26,348 nt of DNA from CBDUBH01 sp965365345 (GTDB lineage: Bacteria > Bacteroidota > Ignavibacteria > Ignavibacteriales > SURF-24). Positions 22,051 through 26,348 of this stretch are shown here, one piece after another. The position numbers and the translations under genes are program-made. Under the pieces are notes generated by a model. It did not search any database, had not been told where the DNA came from, and saw only the letters and a list, made by a program, of their open reading frames with translations. The stretch lies in assembly GCA_965365345.1 (NCBI GenBank), contig CBDUBH010000048.1:1-26348 (forward strand). The letters are read 5' to 3'. Position 1 is the first letter of the stretch. The number at the start of each line of letters is the position of its first letter.

Positions 22051-24201
22051 TCAAAATGCTTCGCCTAACCCGATGTGAAATTCAACATTCCGGAAAAAAG
22101 GAGTATGTTCAATCTTTTGAAAGAAATTTTTTCTATCGCGGGGATCATAGGCTTTAAATCCTATATCGAATCTAATCGGAGCAAAATCGCTGTAATATCT
22201 GAATCCGAATCCGGCGGCAACGGCAATTTCATCAAATCTGAATCTTTCGTAACCATTCCAAGCATTCCCGAAATCAACAAAAACCGCGCTTCCGAATGAA
22301 TCAAAAAGTCTGTTCCTGCTTTCAACCGAGCCTTCCATCATGAAAGTTCCGCCTATTAAAAGCTGATTTTCTATAAACAGAATAATATCTTCATTTGAAA
22401 AATTTTCAAGATCAACATTTCCGTCAAGCGGAACAAGTTCCCTTGTACGCCAACCGCGAACCGAGTTACTGCCACCGACCGTAAATCTTTTGTTAAGTGG
22501 AATTTCGGTTATAGATCCTTTATATGTTTGAACGTAACCTGATTTGAATTTTACTCCAATTGTTGAAACTTTTGAATCATAAATATTCGGGAACCATGTA
22601 AAATTCAAAAGTGTGCGGTAAAACTGTGCTCTTGTTTTAAGATCAATGATTCCTGTTTGTGAAATTAAGTACGGCAGCGAATTTGCTTCTTCAATATTCA
22701 ATCCTAATGTATAACCTGACGATGGAAATATAAGATCGTTAACTTTATTAGCTGAAATATCCACACCGATTATTGATTGCGTAAAATAATTCCGGTTACT
22801 TGAAGGACGCAAAATTTCAACAAGTTCTTCAATTTGGACCGGCTCAACTCCCCTGTTCCTAAGCAATCTGCGGATGTAATCGCTTTGAAAATCGTATCTT
22901 GATCTTTCAAGATTATAATAAGCTACAAGCGAAGTTACATAAAGTTCGGGCGGCATTTCAAAATCGAAACTTATCTTTGATCCCCAGATCGTGCTTTTAT
23001 ATTCTTTTTGTTTGTTGATAGTGTAATAGCCATCAAGCGTTGTAAAAATTCTTCTGTTAAAAGTATAAGGCTGATTCAATGTAATTCTATTATCAAAATA
23101 TCCCAAAATGGAAGTATCTTCAGGAGCAAGAAAATTTGCAACTTTGGTGTAATCTACATTAAAAACATCCTGAATTGCAAACGTACTTCTAACGGAAAGA
23201 TTTCTTGCATTTCCCAGAAAATTCTTTCTTGTATATGAGGCTCCAAGTCCCACATTGAATGCGCTTGCTTGATTGTTCAGAATAACCTCCGGAGCCAATT
23301 CATTCATATGCCCTATATCACCTGTAATTTCGACAGGTACAACGTTTTGCACAGTATCTCCGGTTACGGTATTAACAAGAACAGAAGTAAAAAGATTTGA
23401 TCTAACCAAACGAACTTGTGATCTTCTGATCTCATCAAAACTGTAATATTCACCGGGTTTAAGATCCGATATTTTTTTGATAAGTGAATCATCAACATTT
23501 TCTTTTCCGGGACCTGATTTTGAAATTCTTATTTCGCCAAATCTGTATCTTTTTCCCTTCTGAAAAGCGATCTGAACATCAACAGTATTTGTAAGTGAAT
23601 CGATATAAACATTTCTTTCTGCTGATGATGCGGTCATAAATCCGCGGTTTAGAAGCCGTGATAAAATCTGCTGGCGTTTAGTATCAATGAAATTTCTGGT
23701 AAAATATTTGGTAGAATCTACATCATTAATAATATTGTTAACATCCTGTGCAATTTTTCCCTGCAGATCATTTAAGCCGGAAACCGCAAATCCGGAAATT
23801 TGAAATTGCGGACCTTCATTTATCCGGTAAGTGATCTCGGCTTCTTCTTTTTCCTTAATAATTTTATAATCGGCTTTAACTTTGATCTCGAAATAGCCGT
23901 TATCTTTATAATAACTATCAAGCGCTCTGATATCGATAGGAATTAAGGTAGAATCAAAATAAACGGGTTCCCTGCCAATTTTACTGTATATTTTGTTCAG
24001 GGTCTTTAAAAACCAGCCGGGTGATTCCTGCGTGGCTATAATTCCGCTTAATTCCGATGAAGAAATATTTTGATTTCCTTCAAAATTTATTTTCTCCACT
24101 TCAAATTTTTGGGATTGTGCAAATAATCCCGAAAAAGAAATAATAAAAAAAAGCGAAATAAATTTTACCGGCAAGAAAAATTTAAACATCTTTACGAACA
24201 T
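22051..24201 (-). CDS. Omp85-superfamily outer-membrane assembly protein (BamA/TamA-like)
   Basis: 716 residues from ATG 24199-24201, or ATG 24189 four codons later. The start touches the preceding stop codon (24202). A signal peptide ends near FSGLFAQ. Residues 35 to about 300 hold POTRA domains: FEVEKINFEGNQNISSSEL, YYKDNGYFEIKVKADY followed by ITYRINEGPQFQISGFAVSG, then RYRFGEIRISKSG. The beta-barrel follows, with the signature VGGSNSVRGW, corresponding to the conserved VRGF/Y loop, and a C-terminal barrel strand VEFHIGLGEAF ending in Phe, as for barrel proteins. It is shorter than BamA (about 800 residues), closer to TamA-like proteins. Its likely role is inserting or exporting outer-membrane proteins, with the two upstream genes as possible partners. 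Confidence 0.9.
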   Translation of the reverse strand: MFVKMFKFFLPVKFISLFFIISFSGLFAQSQKFEVEKINFEGNQNISSSELSGIIATQESPGWFLKTLNKIYSKIGREPVYFDSTLIPIDIRALDSYYKDNGYFEIKVKADYKIIKEKEEAEITYRINEGPQFQISGFAVSGLNDLQGKIAQDVNNIINDVDSTKYFTRNFIDTKRQQILSRLLNRGFMTASSAERNVYIDSLTNTVDVQIAFQKGKRYRFGEIRISKSGPGKENVDDSLIKKISDLKPGEYYSFDEIRRSQVRLVRSNLFTSVLVNTVTGDTVQNVVPVEITGDIGHMNELAPEVILNNQASAFNVGLGASYTRKNFLGNARNLSVRSTFAIQDVFNVDYTKVANFLAPEDTSILGYFDNRITLNQPYTFNRRIFTTLDGYYTINKQKEYKSTIWGSKISFDFEMPPELYVTSLVAYYNLERSRYDFQSDYIRRLLRNRGVEPVQIEELVEILRPSSNRNYFTQSIIGVDISANKVNDLIFPSSGYTLGLNIEEANSLPYLISQTGIIDLKTRAQFYRTLLNFTWFPNIYDSKVSTIGVKFKSGYVQTYKGSITEIPLNKRFTVGGSNSVRGWRTRELVPLDGNVDLENFSNEDIILFIENQLLIGGTFMMEGSVESRNRLFDSFGSAVFVDFGNAWNGYERFRFDEIAVAAGFGFRYYSDFAPIRFDIGFKAYDPRDRKNFFQKIEHTPFFRNVEFHIGLGEAF

Positions 24202-24870
24202 TTAGAAAACTTCTTCAAGTTTATGATCTTTCTTAACAAGCTTTATATCAGGATAATCCTTTTTAAATTCGGAAAAAAGAAAATCCTTTATTGCGGTCTG
24301 TTCATTGGTCTCGGGTGAAATATAAAGCGAAACCGGTAATTTTGGTACGCTGATAAAATGAGCGTAATAAGTTTTATTTTCATTGAAATCAAAAACGTAA
24401 GCGTAAACTTCTCCGCCACCTGAACCTATGAAATAAGCACCTGTATTTAAATATAAAAGATCTTGTTGAATTCCTTGTAAGTTTATCTTTTTTACAATTG
24501 CAGAAGTAAAAGAGCCTTCCAAAAGGGGGGTTTCAAACTTTTTTTCGACCGAATTTGCAGCAGGTTCAAAATATGAAATTTTTATTCCAATTGTATTTCC
24601 GGAATCAAATTCAGTTCCGGCTATATAACCTGTTTTGTTATTTGCTTCGGTAAAATTTCCTTTTTCAAAAAATTCCAATTTACCTTTTACCTGTTCCTGA
24701 ACTTTTTGCATTATAAGATTTTCATTCATTTGTACAGTTGTATCCTTAACAACTCCGGTTTCGGGCGTTCCGTTCTCTTTTCTATCGCATGAAATAAAAA
24801 TCATTGAAATAAACATTGCAAAAACGAATGCTTTAATTAAAGATGAATCAGTATTAATTTTTAACGACAA
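24202..24870 (-). CDS. Lipoprotein of unknown function coupled to the Omp85 gene
   Basis: 222 residues from TTG 24868-24870. I accept this non-ATG start because AGGA lies seven bases upstream and no other start precedes the hydrophobic region. It overlaps the end of the upstream gene by 17 bases. Signal sequence SLIKAFVFAMFISMIFISC with the lipobox Cys at residue 28. The mature part starts with an acidic/polar linker (DRKENGTPETG), then a mixed alpha/beta domain containing GTEFDSGNTIGIKISYF, LNTGAYFIGSGGGEVYAYVFDF and YYAHFISVPKLP. I recognise no family. Position suggests an outer-membrane lipoprotein working with the Omp85 protein, like Bam lipoproteins, but this is inference. Confidence 0.75.
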   Translation of the reverse strand: MSLKINTDSSLIKAFVFAMFISMIFISCDRKENGTPETGVVKDTTVQMNENLIMQKVQEQVKGKLEFFEKGNFTEANNKTGYIAGTEFDSGNTIGIKISYFEPAANSVEKKFETPLLEGSFTSAIVKKINLQGIQQDLLYLNTGAYFIGSGGGEVYAYVFDFNENKTYYAHFISVPKLPVSLYISPETNEQTAIKDFLFSEFKKDYPDIKLVKKDHKLEEVF

Positions 24871-25477
24871 TTTTTGTTCCTTCTTCTATTAAAAGATAAA
24901 TTTCATCAATCGCTTTATTGCTTACGGCAATGGAACCGTTGGTCCAGTTGAACACGACGGGAAAATTATTAAGTATAAAATCCATATTGCCCGTTCCCTG
25001 CAGCCCGATATTTATTTCAGAGAATTTTTGTTCTAAAACTTTTTCCGGATTTTCGTTTGAAACTAAATATTCATATTCTTCTTTTGTAATATGATTGTTT
25101 TCAAAAAGATCAGCTAGATCTTTAATGCCCGGATAATTTAATTTAAAGAATTTCTTGTAAACCGAAGATGTATCAATTTTTGAAATCTTATAAGTTCCGT
25201 TTGGAACCGTTTTATTGTTACCGAGGATTCCGGCAATTGTGCTGCTTCTTCCGAAAACTGCTTTATAAGATTTTAAAGGTTTATCATTATAATAAACTGT
25301 TAATCTGTAATTCTTTTTTTTAATTTCTAAAGTTACTTTGGATCTATCAAAATCTTTAGTTTCATTTAAAAATTCCGCGATCTCATTATTATACGAATTA
25401 ACGGCAACTCCGTAGATAAAAGTCCCAGCAAAAAAGACAAAAATACTTGCCAACAGGAAAATTATTTTATGAATCAC
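24854..25477 (-). CDS. L,D-transpeptidase (YkuD)-like protein with both catalytic residues replaced
   Basis: 207 residues from GTG 25475-25477; no ATG lies nearby in frame. One N-terminal hydrophobic helix (about 3-24) anchors or exports it. The YkuD fold is clear: VTLEIKKKNYRLTVYYN with KSYKAVFG, then KTVPNGTYKIS, then NFPVVFNWTNGSIAVSNKAIDEIY and a final EGTKIVV. Active members have HG and S/T-x-GC; here the positions read LQG (Gln160) and TNGS (Ser182, codon TCC). Both the His and the Cys nucleophile are therefore absent and cross-linking activity is not expected. The frame is undamaged over its whole length. It may bind peptidoglycan peptides or act as a scaffold. It heads a three-gene unit ending in the Omp85 gene. 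Confidence 0.8.
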   Translation of the reverse strand: MIHKIIFLLASIFVFFAGTFIYGVAVNSYNNEIAEFLNETKDFDRSKVTLEIKKKNYRLTVYYNDKPLKSYKAVFGRSSTIAGILGNNKTVPNGTYKISKIDTSSVYKKFFKLNYPGIKDLADLFENNHITKEEYEYLVSNENPEKVLEQKFSEINIGLQGTGNMDFILNNFPVVFNWTNGSIAVSNKAIDEIYLLIEEGTKIVVKN

Positions 25478-25502
25478 CGCTTACTTCTTTAAATTTAATT
25501 AG

Positions 25503-25550
25503 AGCTGCAAAATTTTAATATAACTTTAAGTTTAATAAAATTTTGCAGCT
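25503..25550. terminator. Long inverted repeat, possible maeB terminator
   Basis: AGCTGCAAAATTTTA (25503-25517) pairs perfectly with TAAAATTTTGCAGCT (25536-25550) across an 18-base loop. It lies between the maeB stop and the transpeptidase-like start. TTTTA follows on the plus side; on the minus side, the expected direction, only CTAATTAAATTT follows, so termination is uncertain. Confidence 0.5.
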
Positions 25551-25614
25551 TTTACAAAGAAAAATGAATTTACTTAATTGACCACGGAATTTTAAATTCA
25601 TTCCGGTTCAAAAA

Positions 25615-26348
25615 TTATTTACTGTTTGAATTATAATCAGCTTCCACAACAGCAATTGCAGCCATGTTAATTATATCATCAACTGACGCATTTTTTTGCA
25701 ACACATGAACAGGTTTTTTCATTCCGGTTAAAACCGGACCAATTACGCTTGCTTCACCGATCCGTGCCATCAATTTATAAGCAATGTTTCCGGAATTAAG
25801 ATCAGGGAAAACCAGTACGTTTGCTTTACTTTTCAAATCACTGAACGGAAATTCATTTTCCAAAATGGAAGAAACCACCGCAGTATCGGCTTGCATTTCG
25901 CCATCAATTATAATATCAGGACGAATTCTCTTAACAATCTCAACGGCTTTTTTTACTTTAAGAGTTTCAAGTGAAACCACACTGCCGAAATTACTGAAAG
26001 AAAGCATAGCAACGCGCGGTTCAATATCAAATCTTGTTACGGTATCAGCTGTGGAAATTGCAATTTCTGCAAGCTCTTCTGCAGTTGGATTGATGTTAAC
26101 GGTAGTATCAGCAAAAAAGAAAACATCATTTTTTGTAATGATAATGTAAATACCTGAAACAACTTTGAATCCTTCTTTAACTCCAACAACCTGCAAAGCG
26201 GGTCTTATAGTTTGATGATAATAAGTTGTTGTTCCGCTAATTAGAGCATCGACTTCACCGAGTCTTAACATCACCGAAGCAAAATAAATTGGTTCTTTTA
26301 TTAATTGTTTACTTATTCTTAATGAAAATCCTTTTCTTTGCCGTGCTG
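25615..26348 (-). CDS. maeB: NADP-dependent malic enzyme, C-terminal phosphotransacetylase-like domain (cut by window edge)
   Basis: The frame is open through base 26348, so the 5' part is outside the window; 244 codons are visible. Upstream of the apparent start at 26274 the frame still reads RKGFSLRISKQLIKEPIYFASVM, so that start is not the true one. LRLGEVDALISGTTTYYHQT, FFFADTTVNINPTAEELAEIA, DIEPRVAMLSFSNFGSV, DGEMQADTAVV and ANVLVFPDLNSGNIAYKL are the conserved blocks of the phosphate acetyltransferase-like domain of MaeB. A free phosphotransacetylase is less likely, as SFSNFG and DGEMQADTAV are characteristic of the fused form. MaeB decarboxylates malate to pyruvate with NADP; this domain is regulatory, binding acetyl-CoA. 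Confidence 0.9.
   Translation of the reverse strand, partial: ARQRKGFSLRISKQLIKEPIYFASVMLRLGEVDALISGTTTYYHQTIRPALQVVGVKEGFKVVSGIYIIITKNDVFFFADTTVNINPTAEELAEIAISTADTVTRFDIEPRVAMLSFSNFGSVVSLETLKVKKAVEIVKRIRPDIIIDGEMQADTAVVSSILENEFPFSDLKSKANVLVFPDLNSGNIAYKLMARIGEASVIGPVLTGMKKPVHVLQKNASVDDIINMAAIAVVEADYNSNSK

Noticed and set aside
22032..22056. A TTTTGAT/ATCAAAA pairing at the end of the Omp85 gene
   Set aside because: Only seven AT-rich pairs, includes the stop codon, and no T-run; too weak to call a terminator.
24202..24870. Starting the operon lipoprotein at an internal ATG instead of TTG 24870
   Set aside because: The first in-frame ATG codons lie inside the hydrophobic region and would destroy the signal sequence, while TTG 24870 has AGGA at good spacing.
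1..26348. tRNA genes or other structured RNAs and riboswitches in the spacers
   Set aside because: I found no cloverleaf with a TTCGA-type T-loop and no recognisable riboswitch core; the spacers are explained by palindromic repeats or AT-rich sequence.

Overview
The window looks like a chromosomal segment of a low-GC (roughly one third GC by eye) member of the Ignavibacteria / Bacteroidota-Chlorobiota group. The main evidence is a C-terminal type IX secretion (T9SS) sorting domain beginning NYPNPFNPST, a Bacteroidota-style promoter (TTTG, 20 nt, TAnnTTTG) upstream of the M3 peptidase, a DUF1460 cell-wall amidase-like protein, a gmk-rpoZ-coaBC cluster with a short omega subunit, and intergenic regions filled with nested palindromes. 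There are no phage genes, transposases, tRNAs, rRNAs or CRISPR arrays. Most genes are ordinary housekeeping and envelope genes.

Layout. 1-318: the start of gatB (minus strand, running off the left edge). 319-1357: about 1 kb with no gene, packed with palindromic repeats and bounded in part by a 31-bp inverted repeat. 1358-3087: a YcjF/DUF697-type membrane protein and a TIP30-like Rossmann protein (minus). 3088-3711: repeats that run into the 5' end of a lipoprotein gene (3712-4890, plus). 5110-7212: an exported M3 dipeptidyl carboxypeptidase (plus), sharing a bidirectional terminator with a small DUF2892 membrane protein (minus). 7511-9215: repeat-rich spacers around an outer-membrane beta-barrel gene. 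9217-10816: iron superoxide dismutase and an RmlD-type reductase (minus), divergent from nfo (endonuclease IV, plus).

12111-18338 is a seven-gene minus-strand cluster transcribed in the order yicC, gmk, rpoZ, coaBC, a family-4 uracil-DNA glycosylase, dnaB and a DUF1460 amidase-like gene. Its genes overlap or are a few bases apart, except for a repeat-filled gap between yicC and gmk. It joins RNA turnover, GTP supply, the RNA polymerase omega subunit, CoA synthesis, base-excision repair and replication. 18701-21700 is a 999-residue T9SS cargo protein with two sialidase-type Asp-boxes, followed by its own terminator. 22051-25477 is a tightly coupled trio transcribed as L,D-transpeptidase-like protein, lipoprotein, Omp85/TamA-like outer-membrane protein. 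25615-26348 is the phosphotransacetylase-like C-terminal part of an NADP-dependent malic enzyme (maeB), cut by the right edge.

Two things deserve most attention. First, the YkuD-family protein at 24854-25477 has lost both its catalytic His (now Gln160) and Cys (now Ser182), yet its reading frame is intact and it is translationally coupled to a lipoprotein and an Omp85 protein. Second, the spacers carry a family of long hairpins with exchangeable outer arms, a conserved asymmetric internal loop, and smaller palindromes nested in their loops. These touch or overlap the starts and ends of several genes.
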